NCBI RefSeq assembly: GCF_002259745.1
Contig: NZ_MWWW01000006.1
Location: forward strand, 1 to 64,000
Length of the DNA stretch: 64,000 bases
Origin: Bifidobacterium myosotis
GTDB lineage: Bacteria > Actinomycetota > Actinomycetes > Actinomycetales > Bifidobacteriaceae
Direction: 5' to 3'
The position numbers and the translations under genes are program-made. The notes beneath the pieces are model-generated. The model worked only from the letters and a program-made list of their open reading frames with translations, ran no database searches and was not told where the DNA came from. Positions 28,239 to 38,976 of the stretch are shown piece by piece. How positions within the stretch are numbered: the stretch's first letter is position 1; the number at the start of each line of letters is the position of its first letter.

Positions 28239-28751
28239 CATGTCACAGCACACGGAATCCAATCGCCCGTAACCGTACATGCCGGATACATTCGGCCCAT
28301 AACCGCCGCCACCATGCCGACCTCATGGCTGGCCGTGTCCTCAAGCGCCGCAGATGTCATGCGCGGCACGACCCCCAGCCTCAAGTCACCGAAAGACTGC
28401 CGGATTCCGACGGTTCACTGTCGGATATCGACGCATTACTGTCGGTTCTCAACGGTTGACTGTCGGATTTCGTACATATACGGTACGAAATCCGACAGTG
28501 ATGCGTCGTCATCCGACAGTGATGCGTCGTCATCCGACAGTGATGCGTCGTCATCCGACAGTGAACTGTCGAAATCCGACAGTCAAGTGTCGAAATCCGA
28601 CAGTCAGACGGTCAGACAGTCAGTCAGACACGAGGACAGTCCGACAAGTCCGACAGTCACAAGAGATAGGCAGCAGACGGCCGATTGGAACCGGTTTCCA
28701 GGCTGGAAACCAGACTGGAAACCGCACCGAAAGACGGCTCACATGGCCGCC
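28239..28751. repeat. Phased inverted 21-bp repeat array with 17-bp central palindrome
   Basis: No gene is evident between the converging DUF349 and nucleotidase genes. CCGACAGT starts at 28492, 28513, 28534, 28555, 28576 and 28597, always 21 bp apart. The complement, ACTGTCGG, starts at 28417, 28438 and 28459, also 21 bp apart, with a variant (ACTGCCGG) at 28396. The two sets meet in a perfect palindrome: 17-bp arms 28459-28475 and 28483-28499 with a 7-base loop. Spacer sequence within units is also partly conserved (GATGCGTCGTC). After about 28610 the array decays into CAGTCAGAC-type repeats. A TGGAAACC repeat occurs at 28690-28730. Confidence 0.92.
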
Positions 28752-30683
28752 CTATGCCTGCGTGCCGGTCTCCGGAACCTCGGGCTTCAACATCGGATGG
28801 GTGTTGAGATATTCAATCAACGGCTGACTGTAGCCCATCGCGAGCTCGCCGTAGTTGCTGCCTGCGCGGAAGGCCGTGTACTGGTCGCCACCCTGCAGCA
28901 GGTAGGAGTTGGATGCGATGATCACCAGATCGTCGTCGGCGATCGGCTTGCCATCGATGGTGAGGTCCACGATGCGCACCGGGGCCTTGCGATAGTCCTT
29001 GTCCGCCTTGGATTGCGCCTTGGTGAGCGACTGACGATCCTGTCCGCTGTTGCTCTCGGCGGAATCGCCGGCAGCCTTATCGGAATCGGTGGAACCATCG
29101 GAACCAGCGCCATCAGTCTTGTCGGCACTGGAATCGGAATCGCCGACATCCCCGTTATCCCGACCGGTCTGCGCGTCCACGGCGTCGCAGGGGTCGTCCA
29201 CTCCCCCGCATTCGACGTACCGATACGCCACATTCGAGGAGATGCCGAGCCACCGACGCTCGATCCGGCCATCGTCGCTGCGGTGGAACTGCTGGGCGAG
29301 CGCCGCCTTGAGCATACGACCCGTCAGCGTTTCGTGAGCCGCCTTGAATTGGAGCGCCAGCAGACTGTCCACTTCCCGCACGGTGACGATGCCGTCACCA
29401 TTCAGATCGAGCTGACCGGTCCGCAAGCTGCCGTCGTTCGAGAAACCCGCCACCGGCAGCCGGTCACCAGCATACACATGCCGCATGATGGCCGACCGAT
29501 TGGCATCCGCCACGAGCATCCCCACGGACCCCTCATGCCCCGGCGACGTCCGCTTGTCGAAATTCGCGCCTTTGGCGAGGGAGCCAACCACCTTGCCACC
29601 GACTGCATCCGCATGGCTCTGTGCGCTGGCGTACAGCCGCTGCGCGCGCACGACCATGCCGTTCGCATCCGCCCCTGCGGACATCCACGCCGCCTGACGC
29701 ACCGGGCGCTCGTTCAGCCCCTCGACGCTCACCACTCCATCCGCATGGGTACGGGTGACGCCGTTGCCGAGGTCCACATCGGCCACGCTCACCTTGGCGT
29801 TCCTGCCGTGACCGGTGATGATGAGGTCCTGCACCGCCATCTCACGACCATAGCTGCCGGCCTCGTAAATCGGCGCCCCACCTTTGGTGACCAGCCGCTT
29901 AATCGCGTGGGTATGTCCGGCGTATGCCACATCCACGTCACGCCCGAGTTCTTCCGCGGCGGAGGCATCCGCATGCAAGAGTGCCACGACGGCGTCCACT
30001 TTGCCGGAGCGCTTCAGTTCGCCCGCCACCCGGTTGATGGCGTCCACGTCATGCTCGCTCAGATCCGCGTCCCGGGTGATCTGCGGAGTGGCCACCGAAC
30101 CGAGCGCATCGGTCAGCGCGCCCACGAACCCCACCCGCTTGCCATTGACGGTACGAATCGTGTAATCCTTGACGTTGCTCAGCCTGCCGCCGGGCCGCTT
30201 GACGTCGGCGGAGGCATTGGCGCACAGCCAGTCGATGCCGTTGGCCGGGTCGGCGATGCGATTGTTGAAATCGGCCACGGACCTGTCGAACTCATGATTG
30301 CCCACTGCGGAAATCGTCAACCCCCACTCGCGGGCCATATCAAGCGTGGGCCTGTCCTTCTGCACGGCCGATTCGTAGGGAGAGCCGCCCACGAGATCGC
30401 CTGCGGACACCGCGACCATATTGCCGGAATTATGCCCTTCCGCCAGCGAGAAGGCGGTCGCCACATCCGCGCCGCGTTCGATATGACCGTGAAAATCGGT
30501 GATGTCCGCAATGGTCACCGTGCGCGTGCCCGTGGCTGGGTCGTCACCGGAAAAAGGGACGGCTCCCGAGGCTCCCGCCATTGCGTTGGGCGCCACGAGA
30601 GCCGTCAGAATGCTCACGATAACGACGATAAGGGCGACCCCCGGCCGCCTCAGTCCGCCGGTCCACCTGCGCCGACGCTTCAT
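28752..30683 (-). CDS. Secreted 5'-nucleotidase/metallophosphatase
   Basis: 643 residues from the ATG at 30681-30683 (AAGGAAGG upstream); a GTG four codons earlier is less well spaced. The N-terminus is a signal peptide (RPGVALIVVIVSILTALVAPNAMA). The metallophosphatase domain has DITDFHGHIE, GDLVGG, GNHEFD and GHTHAIKR, which bind two metals. A C-terminal 5'-nucleotidase domain contains NDGSLRTGQLDLNGDGIVTVREVDSLL, which also resembles a dockerin/EF-hand loop, and a Ser/Asp-rich insertion (around 505-555). It should release phosphate from external nucleotides. The product ends KPEVPETGTQA, a sortase-like VPETG motif without the usual membrane anchor. Confidence 0.88.
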   Translation of the reverse strand: MKRRRRWTGGLRRPGVALIVVIVSILTALVAPNAMAGASGAVPFSGDDPATGTRTVTIADITDFHGHIERGADVATAFSLAEGHNSGNMVAVSAGDLVGGSPYESAVQKDRPTLDMAREWGLTISAVGNHEFDRSVADFNNRIADPANGIDWLCANASADVKRPGGRLSNVKDYTIRTVNGKRVGFVGALTDALGSVATPQITRDADLSEHDVDAINRVAGELKRSGKVDAVVALLHADASAAEELGRDVDVAYAGHTHAIKRLVTKGGAPIYEAGSYGREMAVQDLIITGHGRNAKVSVADVDLGNGVTRTHADGVVSVEGLNERPVRQAAWMSAGADANGMVVRAQRLYASAQSHADAVGGKVVGSLAKGANFDKRTSPGHEGSVGMLVADANRSAIMRHVYAGDRLPVAGFSNDGSLRTGQLDLNGDGIVTVREVDSLLALQFKAAHETLTGRMLKAALAQQFHRSDDGRIERRWLGISSNVAYRYVECGGVDDPCDAVDAQTGRDNGDVGDSDSSADKTDGAGSDGSTDSDKAAGDSAESNSGQDRQSLTKAQSKADKDYRKAPVRIVDLTIDGKPIADDDLVIIASNSYLLQGGDQYTAFRAGSNYGELAMGYSQPLIEYLNTHPMLKPEVPETGTQA

Positions 30684-30882
30684 ACCTTCCTTCACGCCTC
30701 ACAATGTAGGGTTGCCGATTGAACGGGCATCCGCCCCAACACGACGCGCAGGTGAACTCTGATTGTCCTTTCAGGCAAATCGGCTACCACGCGCAAATGC
30801 CACCGAGGCGTCCACATCCCTGTGCAGCCGTCGAATCCCACGCCAGCTGTCAATCGAAATCGGCAAGAAACAGCCCGCCTGT

Positions 30883-30888
30883 TACACT
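30883..30888 (+). promoter_or_regulatory. -10 element of the acetolactate synthase-like gene
   Basis: TACACT ends eight bases before the GTG at 30897, with no ribosome site between. The transcript would begin close to the start codon, so the gene is probably leaderless. No good -35 was seen. Confidence 0.4.
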
Positions 30889-30896
30889 TCCCAAGC

Positions 30897-32585
<1,689 letters not shown>

Positions 32586-32727
32586 CGACAACATTGGATG
32601 GCCGTCCGGCGGGCGTCCCATGACTATCGACAGTTGGGTATGACGTCCGGCGGGCGTCCGGCGGGCGTCCAGCGCGGCCGTTCGGCCAACACTATTACAA
32701 GTCTGACCCTGTCGATGGGGCGGACGC

Positions 32728-32812
32728 TGGTTGGTTGGGGGTGCCATGCCCCGACACACTCAAGGCCGTTCGGCCAAGCTTACGGTCGGGGCATGGCACC
32801 CCCAACCAACCA
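32728..32812. repeat. 28-bp perfect inverted repeat
   Basis: Positions 32728-32755 are exactly complementary to 32785-32812 (arm starting TGGTTGGTTGGGGGTGCC). The 29-base loop contains another stem, GGCCG-TT-CGGCC. The length and perfection exceed an ordinary terminator; it could be a remnant of a small transposable element or a regulatory RNA fold between als and clpC. Confidence 0.8.
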
Positions 32813-32892
32813 CCTACGAGTTGCGTTTACCAGACGGATACTGCGGCCTTGTGCAAACACACAGTTGTAGACAGATACGACGCCAATCTCCA

Positions 32893-32945
32893 AAGTCAAC
32901 GAAGAGCCCCGGTTCCATATCGGAATCGGGGCTCTTCGTTGACTT
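32893..32945. terminator. Bidirectional terminator, clpC side
   Basis: A stem of 25 bp (32893-32916 region with 32922-32945; one G-U pair) and a 5-base loop ATATC. Arms begin AAGTCAACGAAGAGCCCCG. It lies 26 bases after the clpC stop and can serve clpC and the plus-strand gene. Confidence 0.8.
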
Positions 32946-32971
32946 ATGCGCTGTCAGACTGTTCCTGACTA

Positions 32972-35596
32972 TTACTCAGCGGACTGCTGTCCGGAGTCGT
33001 CGCCGGAATCGGCGGCGGCGTCCACCAGTGCGGGCTTGTCGCCGGAACCGGCGGTACCCTCGTCAGACGAGGCGGCAGCGTCAGTACCATCCGCGGCGTC
33101 CGTAGCGGCGGCGGGCTCCTCGAACTTCTCGCCCTTGAAGGTGAACTCGCCCAAGATGCCCTCGCCTTCGGCGTCGACCACCACGCGCTGGCCGTCCTGC
33201 AGATCGCCCATGAGGATCTTCTCGGAGATGGCATCCTCGATGTCGCGCTGAATCACACGACGCAGCGGACGGGCGCCGAGCAGCGGGTCGAAGCCCTTCT
33301 GCGCGAGCAGGTCCTTGGCGGCGTCGGTGAGCTCGAGCGACATATGACGGTCGAACAGGCGGTCGTTGAGCTGCTTGACATCGAGATCCACGATCTGGCG
33401 TACCTGCGGCTCGGTGAGCTGCTTGAAGACGATGATGTCGTCCAGACGGTTCAGGAACTCGGGGCGGAACTGCTGCTTGAGTTCGGCGCTCACCTGCTCC
33501 TTCATGCGCTGGTAGCTCGACTCGGTGTTGGACCCGAGGTTGAAGCCGGTGTTCGCCATCTTCGCGATGTCGCGCGTGCCGAGGTTCGTGGTCAGGATGA
33601 TGATGGTGTTCTTGAAGTCCACCTTACGGCCCTGCCCATCGGTCAGATGGCCGTCATCCAGCACCTGCAGCAACGTGTTGAAGATGTCCGGGTGGGCCTT
33701 CTCGATCTCGTCGAACAGCACCACGGAGAACGGCTTGCGACGCACCTTCTCGGTGAGTTCGCCGCCCTCCTCGTACCCAACGTATCCCGGAGGCGCACCG
33801 AACAGACGCGAGGCCGCGTACTTCTCGGAGAATTCGGACATGTCCACGCGAATCAGCGCATCCTCATCGTCGAACAGGAACTCGGCGAGGGCCTTGGCCA
33901 ACTCGGTCTTGCCCACGCCGGTCGGTCCGGCGAAGATGAACGAACCAGCCGGGCGCTTCGGGTCCTTGAGGCCCACGCGCGTGCGGCGGATGGAACGGGA
34001 CAGCGCGGACACCGCCTCATCCTGACCGATGATGCGCTTGTGCAGCTCGGCCTCCATGTTCAGCAGCTTCTTGGATTCGGCCTGCGTGAGCTTGAACACC
34101 GGGATGCCGGTGGTCGAGCTGATCACCTCGGCGATCACGTCCTCGTCCACGACCCTCTTGACATCGGACTCGCCCTCGCGCCAGGAATCCTCCTTGGCCT
34201 TGCGGTCGGCCTCCAGCTTCTCCTGCTTGTCGCGCAGTTCGGCGGCTTTCTCGAAGTCCTGCCCCTTGATGGCCTCGTCCTTGTCGGCAGCCACCTTGGC
34301 GATCTTCGCGTCCAGCTCCTTGAGCTCGGGCGGGGCGGTCAGACGCTTGATGCGCAAACGCGCGCCGGCCTCGTCGATCAGGTCGATGGCCTTGTCCGGC
34401 AGATGACGGTCCTGAATGTAGCGGGCCGAAAGCTCGGCGGCGGACTGCAGAGCACCGTCCGTGATGGTCACATGATGGTGGTTCTCGTAACGGGAACGCA
34501 GACCCTTCAGAATCTCAATGGTCTCGGCGATCGTCGGCTCGTGCACCTGAATCGGCTGGAAACGACGCTCAAGTGCCGCATCCTTCTCGATGTACTTGCG
34601 GTACTCGTCCGTGGTGGTTGCGCCGATGGTCTGCAGTTCGCCGCGGGCCAGCATCGGCTTCAACATGTCGGAGGCACCCAGCGCGCCATCAGCCGAACCG
34701 GCGCCGACGATGGTGTGAATCTCGTCGATGAACAGCACGATATCACCGCGGGTCTTGATCTCCTTGAGCACCTTCTTCAGGCGCTCCTCGAAATCACCGC
34801 GGTAACGGGAGCCGGCCACCATAGAGCCAAGATCCAGCGAGTAGACCTGCTTGCCCTTCAGCGTCTCCGGCACGTCGCCCGCGTTGATCTTCTGGGCCAG
34901 ACCCTCCACGACTGCGGTCTTGCCCACGCCCGGCTCGCCGATCAGCACCGGGTTGTTCTTGGTACGGCGGGAGAGCACGACCATCACACGTTCGATCTCG
35001 TTCGTGCGGCCGATGACCGGGTCGAGTTTGCCCTCGGCGGCCTCGGCGGTCAGATTGCGGCCGAACTGGTCGAGGATGGCGGAACCGGACTTGTTCTGCT
35101 TGTCCGCCACGCCGCCGGCGTTGGCCAGATCGCCCTTGCCGTCGGCCGAACCGGTGCCGGAGTTGCCACGGATCATATCGATGGTGGCGCTCCTGAGCTC
35201 GCCCAGATCCACGTCCATCTTGATGAGCACCTGCGTGCCCACGCCCTCACCCTCGCGGATCAGGCCCAGCAGGATGTGCTCGGTGCCGATGTAGCTGTGA
35301 CCGAGCTGCAGCGCCTCGCGCAACGAGAACTCCAGCACCTGCTTGGCGTGCGGAGTGAAGGGGATGTGCCCGTTCGGAGCCGCGTTGCCCTTGCCGATCA
35401 TTTCCTCAACCTGCTTGCGGGTGGCGTCCAGCGTCACGCCCTTCGAGGCGAGCGCCTTGGCGGCCACGCCCTCACCCTCGCGGATCAGGCCCAGCAGCAG
35501 GTGTTCGGTGCCGATGTAGTTGTGCTGCAGGGACCTTGCCTCTTCCTGCGCCAACACGATCACGCGCCGTGCACGGTCGGTAAACCGTTCGAACAT
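32972..35596 (-). CDS. clpC: ClpC ATP-dependent chaperone/protease regulator
   Basis: 874 residues. An N-terminal double repeat domain begins [20 protein letters not shown]. The first AAA+ domain has Walker [14 protein letters not shown] and Walker [15 protein letters not shown]-like coiled middle domain lies around 430-485. The second AAA+ domain has [14 protein letters not shown] and [12 protein letters not shown]. An Asp/Ala/Ser-rich C-terminal tail of about 50 residues follows the conserved end. It unfolds proteins for ClpP. Upstream ribosome site GAGGAAGG. The tail is longer and more acidic than in most homologues. Confidence 0.96.
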   Translation of the reverse strand: MFERFTDRARRVIVLAQEEARSLQHNYIGTEHLLLGLIREGEGVAAKALASKGVTLDATRKQVEEMIGKGNAAPNGHIPFTPHAKQVLEFSLREALQLGHSYIGTEHILLGLIREGEGVGTQVLIKMDVDLGELRSATIDMIRGNSGTGSADGKGDLANAGGVADKQNKSGSAILDQFGRNLTAEAAEGKLDPVIGRTNEIERVMVVLSRRTKNNPVLIGEPGVGKTAVVEGLAQKINAGDVPETLKGKQVYSLDLGSMVAGSRYRGDFEERLKKVLKEIKTRGDIVLFIDEIHTIVGAGSADGALGASDMLKPMLARGELQTIGATTTDEYRKYIEKDAALERRFQPIQVHEPTIAETIEILKGLRSRYENHHHVTITDGALQSAAELSARYIQDRHLPDKAIDLIDEAGARLRIKRLTAPPELKELDAKIAKVAADKDEAIKGQDFEKAAELRDKQEKLEADRKAKEDSWREGESDVKRVVDEDVIAEVISSTTGIPVFKLTQAESKKLLNMEAELHKRIIGQDEAVSALSRSIRRTRVGLKDPKRPAGSFIFAGPTGVGKTELAKALAEFLFDDEDALIRVDMSEFSEKYAASRLFGAPPGYVGYEEGGELTEKVRRKPFSVVLFDEIEKAHPDIFNTLLQVLDDGHLTDGQGRKVDFKNTIIILTTNLGTRDIAKMANTGFNLGSNTESSYQRMKEQVSAELKQQFRPEFLNRLDDIIVFKQLTEPQVRQIVDLDVKQLNDRLFDRHMSLELTDAAKDLLAQKGFDPLLGARPLRRVIQRDIEDAISEKILMGDLQDGQRVVVDAEGEGILGEFTFKGEKFEEPAAATDAADGTDAAASSDEGTAGSGDKPALVDAAADSGDDSGQQSAE

Positions 35597-35746
35597 GCTT
35601 GTCCTTCCTCAATAGACATTCCGTTTTACTCTACCGATTCGCGGTGACGTTTATTCGCCTGATTCCATGAATTGCGCTGTAAGAGGGAAAGAAAACGATA
35701 TGCTGGTTCTGGATGCATCTCCATCGTTGATTCCAAGGAGGATGTG

Positions 35747-36712
35747 ATGAACGAGTTTGACGTTGATGCTGACATCGTCGTCGGCGTGGATGGCTCCGAT
35801 GAGTCCTTTGCCGCACTGAAATGGGCGCTCACAGAGGCGTCGCTGACCGGGCAGAGCGTCAATGCCGTATTCGGGTGGACGAATTCATGGGACATGGGGT
35901 CCGAGCCGGACAGCGATGAGGCGTGGGCCAAGGTCCGTCACGACATCGCCAACGAACTGCGCGACTGGGCGGATCACGCCTCCCAGGGCATCGATTTCGA
36001 TCCGGGCAAGCTCAAGCTCACCTCGGTGAAGGCTTCCGGAACGGCCGCGTTGCTGCAGATCGGCAAGGATTCACAGCAGATCGTCGTGGGCCGTCGCTCG
36101 CTCGGCCGCGTGGCCCGCTGGTTCATGGGATCGCTCTCCGCCTCGCTGGCCGAGGAGGCTCAGGTGCCGGTGACGGTGGTGCGTATCGCCGGCAGCGAAG
36201 ACGAATCCGTGACCGATGCCATTGCCAACGCATTGACGCCGGGCAACAAGACGGTTCACTATGTGCAGCCGCGCCCGGCGTTGGAGGAGTCCGGAAGACC
36301 GGTCGTGGTGGGTGTCGATGGGTCCGAAGCCTCACGCCGCGCATTCGACTTCGCCCTGCACGAGGCCCGGTTACACGACCGGCCGCTCAGCGTGCTGTTC
36401 TGCTGGCAACTCAAGGATCTGGGCACGGTGCCCGGATACGAGAACGCCGTGGCACCCGTGGAGATCGGTCAGCGCCGCGCCGAGGAGATACTGTCGGATC
36501 TGATGAATCGGGTGACCATTCCCGAGGGCGTCACCGTGGATACCCATGCCTTCCATATCCCCGCATCCAAGGGTCTGATCGCCGCATCCCGGTATGCGAG
36601 CCATCTCATCGTCGGTTCACGCGGTCTGTCCGGTCTTGACGCGCACTTCCTCGGTTCGGTGTCCCGCCAGATCGTCAATTTCGCCGAGTGCACCGTCACC
36701 GTGGTGCACTGA
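35747..36712 (+). CDS. Tandem universal stress protein (two UspA domains)
   Basis: 321 residues from the ATG at 35747 (CAAGGAGG upstream). Two UspA folds: the first starts DIVVGVDGSDESFAALKWAL, the second RPVVVGVDGSEASRRAFDFAL. The second domain has the complete ATP motif G-x2-G-x9-G-S (GSRGLSGLDAHFLGS). The first has Ser in place of the second Gly (GRRSLGRVARWFMGS). It may therefore bind nucleotide in only one domain or more weakly in the first. Cytoplasmic and usually induced by stress. Divergent from clpC, sharing a 150-base promoter region. Confidence 0.92.
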   Translation: MNEFDVDADIVVGVDGSDESFAALKWALTEASLTGQSVNAVFGWTNSWDMGSEPDSDEAWAKVRHDIANELRDWADHASQGIDFDPGKLKLTSVKASGTAALLQIGKDSQQIVVGRRSLGRVARWFMGSLSASLAEEAQVPVTVVRIAGSEDESVTDAIANALTPGNKTVHYVQPRPALEESGRPVVVGVDGSEASRRAFDFALHEARLHDRPLSVLFCWQLKDLGTVPGYENAVAPVEIGQRRAEEILSDLMNRVTIPEGVTVDTHAFHIPASKGLIAASRYASHLIVGSRGLSGLDAHFLGSVSRQIVNFAECTVTVVH

Positions 36713-37078
36713 GCCGATCCGGGGCCAGTATGGTCTCTCTTGGTTTTTGGAACTGTGGAACTCAATTCCCACGGTTCCAAAATCCAAGAGATCTGTAACT
36801 CACGGTCCAAGATTCAAGGCCCAAGTCCCACGGTCTGAAGTGGCCTGGTTTTGTTCCATCTCTACTGTGAGACGGAACAAAACCAGGCCACTTCAGACAG
36901 ACTCAGCAGCATAAACGGGACGAAACGCAAGTTTCAGACGGCATCGACTTACGTTTCGTCCCGTTTCGATACCCAGAAATGGGACGAAACGTAACATGAC
37001 CTCGTTCCTGACTTACGTTTCGTCCCGTATCAGATAGGCAAGTGATTGCCGCGTACATCCAGTGCTTCCTGACTACCG
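36713..37078. repeat. Cluster of four strong hairpins
   Basis: No gene here. Four successive inverted repeats: 36736-36758 with 36769-36791 (23 bp, two mismatches); 36833-36857 with 36874-36898 (25 bp perfect, arm GTCTGAAGTGGCC...); 36913-36932 with 36947-36966 (20 bp, one mismatch); 36981-36993 with 37014-37026 (GGGACGAAACGTA). The last two share the arm GGGACGAAACG. They separate the universal stress protein gene from the convergent DUF3027-type gene. Confidence 0.85.
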
Positions 37079-37275
37079 TCAACGATTAGTCGACATTGCC
37101 CCGTCGGGGTCGGAGTCTTCGACATCGTCACCGGATTCAGAAACGTCACCATCGTTACCCTCGTCGACTGCGTCAATGACATCGGAATCCGTGTCCGCAT
37201 CATCAGCATCATCGTCGATATCGGCATCGACTACCGGCTCATCGTCCGACTCGTCGGATTCGTCATCCGGTACCC
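37079..37275 (-). pseudogene. Frameshifted continuation of the acidic tail of the DUF3027-type protein
   Basis: Downstream of the annotated stop region, the +1 frame on the minus strand encodes more Asp/Glu/Ser-rich sequence of the same character (DDESDESDDEPVVDADIDDD, then DADDADTDSD and SESGDDVEDSDPDG) and stops with TGA at 37079-37081. The main frame instead turns into YRMTNPTSRTMSR before its stop at 37231. A one-base shift near 37270 explains both. It may be natural variation, programmed, or a sequence error. Confidence 0.6.
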
Positions 37276-38967
37276 GTCCGACTCACCAAAATCATCATTC
37301 GACCCACCAGACTCACCGTCCGACTCATCCCCATCACCGGAATCACCGGAACCGTCGGAATAAACCAAATCCTCGTCCGAATCATCAGACTCATCGAGCC
37401 CATCACCCGACTCGTCCAAATCACCGGAACCATCGGCCGACTCGTCGGACTCGTCATCCGATGTCCCGTCCGACTTGCCATTCAACTCGTCGTACGACTC
37501 ATCGGAGATTCCCTCGGTCTCATCTTCGTCAGAGGCATCCCCGTTGTTCGCTGCGTCACCGTCCGACTCATCAGAACCGTCATTCGACTCGTCGGACTCA
37601 CCAGACTCACCGTCTGACTCATCCCCATCATCGAAATCATCGGAACTGCCGGAATCATCCAAATCCTCGTCCGAATCATCAGACTCATCGAGCCCATCAC
37701 CTGACTCGTCCGACTCATCTGAATCATAGGAATCATCGTCGGCGTCCTCTTCGATGGCGCGCTTCGCCTCGGCGTCGGCCCGGGCCTGACGCAGCTGCTC
37801 GATGAGATCGACCACGGCCTCAAGGCCCGGAGCCACCGTGTCGTCCACGGACACCACGCCATCGGCATCCTCATCGGATTCATCCTCGTCAAGGTCGTCG
37901 CCGTCATCCGGTTCGGTGTTCTCGAGAATGTCCTGCTCGGTGGCCTCGTCGGACTCGTCGTCATCGGATTCGTCCTCGTCACCGGTGATGAAATCATCCG
38001 TGTCATCCGTGTCATCGGTACGACTAGAACCATTCGAGTCCACGGCGGTCCCGGCTTCCGTAACATCAGCCGCATCTTCCTCGGAGTCTTCAACGACGGT
38101 CGAGGTTGAATCGTCAAGATCGACCGCATCGGCCACGACGCCGGCGAGGGCCTCTTCACGGGTCTCCTCCCGATCGTCGGACTGCTCCTGGTCCGAATCG
38201 GTTCTGTGCTTCTTTGGCGCGGCCACGATATCCACATGCAAGTCGTCGAACGCGGGCTTGGACTGAATCCACAGGTGACTCGGCTCCGGAGGCTCGATTT
38301 CGGAATGCTCGCCGCAACCGTGATCCAACGAAACCACGCGGCCGTCATCCGGACTCCACTTGTTGGCGCATACGCCGAACATGCGGTCGAGCTCACCGGT
38401 CAGCGGCACGAAGAAGCCGCAGGTGGAGCATAGATTGCCCTCTGCGGTCTTGGTGCTCAACGCCTTGGGGCCGCGCGGGCCCTCATACCACCGCTTGGCC
38501 GCCTGGGCGCGCCCCAGCGGGCTCAGCACATGCCTGCGCGTGAGTCGAAAGGTCTGGACGGCGTCGTTCACGTCCTCAAGCGACGACGGCTCCACCTCCC
38601 CCGGCTCGATGCGCTCGTCGTCGGGATCGGTGCCGATTGAATCGGTGGGCGACAAATCGGTCGGCTCCAGACGATCCTTCCACGGAACCCATTTGGGAGG
38701 CATGAGCGCGCTGTCCGTCGGAACCAGCGACGATTCATTGACGGTCCAGGAATCCAACTCGATGTCGTGGAACAGGGTCACCGACCATTGCCAGCCCTCG
38801 TATCCTCGTACATCGGACTGGAAACGGAAGTCGGTGACATGGTCCTCGAGTTCAATCGCCTCGACGAACTGACCCACCTGCTCGGGCTCGTCGGCCACCT
38901 CGAGCAGCACGGCCTGTGCGATGGCGCGCGGGTCCGGGGAGACGGCGGTTTCAGTGTTGTCGGTCAT
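37231..38967 (-). CDS. DUF3027-type protein with acidic Ser/Asp repeat tail
   Basis: 578 residues. The N-terminal 250 residues form a DUF3027-like domain: EDHVTDFRFQSDVRGYEGWQW, the Cys pair in NLCSTCGFFVPL and Cys in GVCANKWSPDDGRVV and DHGCGEH, which could bind a zinc. The remainder is highly acidic and repetitive (DESGDGLDESDDSDEDL occurs twice, about 290 bases apart, with near-identical DNA). It is a disordered tail of very low complexity. It follows the cold-shock gene by nine bases. The final 14 residues look out of frame; see the frameshift entry. Function unknown. Confidence 0.8.
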   Translation of the reverse strand: MTDNTETAVSPDPRAIAQAVLLEVADEPEQVGQFVEAIELEDHVTDFRFQSDVRGYEGWQWSVTLFHDIELDSWTVNESSLVPTDSALMPPKWVPWKDRLEPTDLSPTDSIGTDPDDERIEPGEVEPSSLEDVNDAVQTFRLTRRHVLSPLGRAQAAKRWYEGPRGPKALSTKTAEGNLCSTCGFFVPLTGELDRMFGVCANKWSPDDGRVVSLDHGCGEHSEIEPPEPSHLWIQSKPAFDDLHVDIVAAPKKHRTDSDQEQSDDREETREEALAGVVADAVDLDDSTSTVVEDSEEDAADVTEAGTAVDSNGSSRTDDTDDTDDFITGDEDESDDDESDEATEQDILENTEPDDGDDLDEDESDEDADGVVSVDDTVAPGLEAVVDLIEQLRQARADAEAKRAIEEDADDDSYDSDESDESGDGLDESDDSDEDLDDSGSSDDFDDGDESDGESGESDESNDGSDESDGDAANNGDASDEDETEGISDESYDELNGKSDGTSDDESDESADGSGDLDESGDGLDESDDSDEDLVYSDGSGDSGDGDESDGESGGSNDDFGESDGYRMTNPTSRTMSR

Positions 38968-38976
38968 AAGGCGATC

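Larger units (their letters stand above)
32586..32971. other. Intergenic region with long inverted repeat and 11-bp repeats
   Basis: No gene here. CGTCCGGCGGG is repeated near 32610 and tandemly at about 32645 and 32656. A 28-bp perfect inverted repeat and a 25-bp terminator follow (own entries). Confidence 0.6.

Noticed and set aside
28417-28604. The 21-bp array as CRISPR or replication origin iterons
   Set aside because: No spacers; no replication initiator gene next to it. An iteron role cannot be excluded but is unsupported.
28221-30722. Long plus-strand open frame (over 800 codons) through the repeat array and nucleotidase
   Set aside because: It is antisense to the clearly coding nucleotidase, codes no recognisable domain, and arises from high GC.
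37030-37227. Separate small minus-strand gene after the DUF3027-type gene
   Set aside because: Its residues are Thr/Met-rich out-of-frame versions of the acidic tail; the acidic frame is a better explanation.
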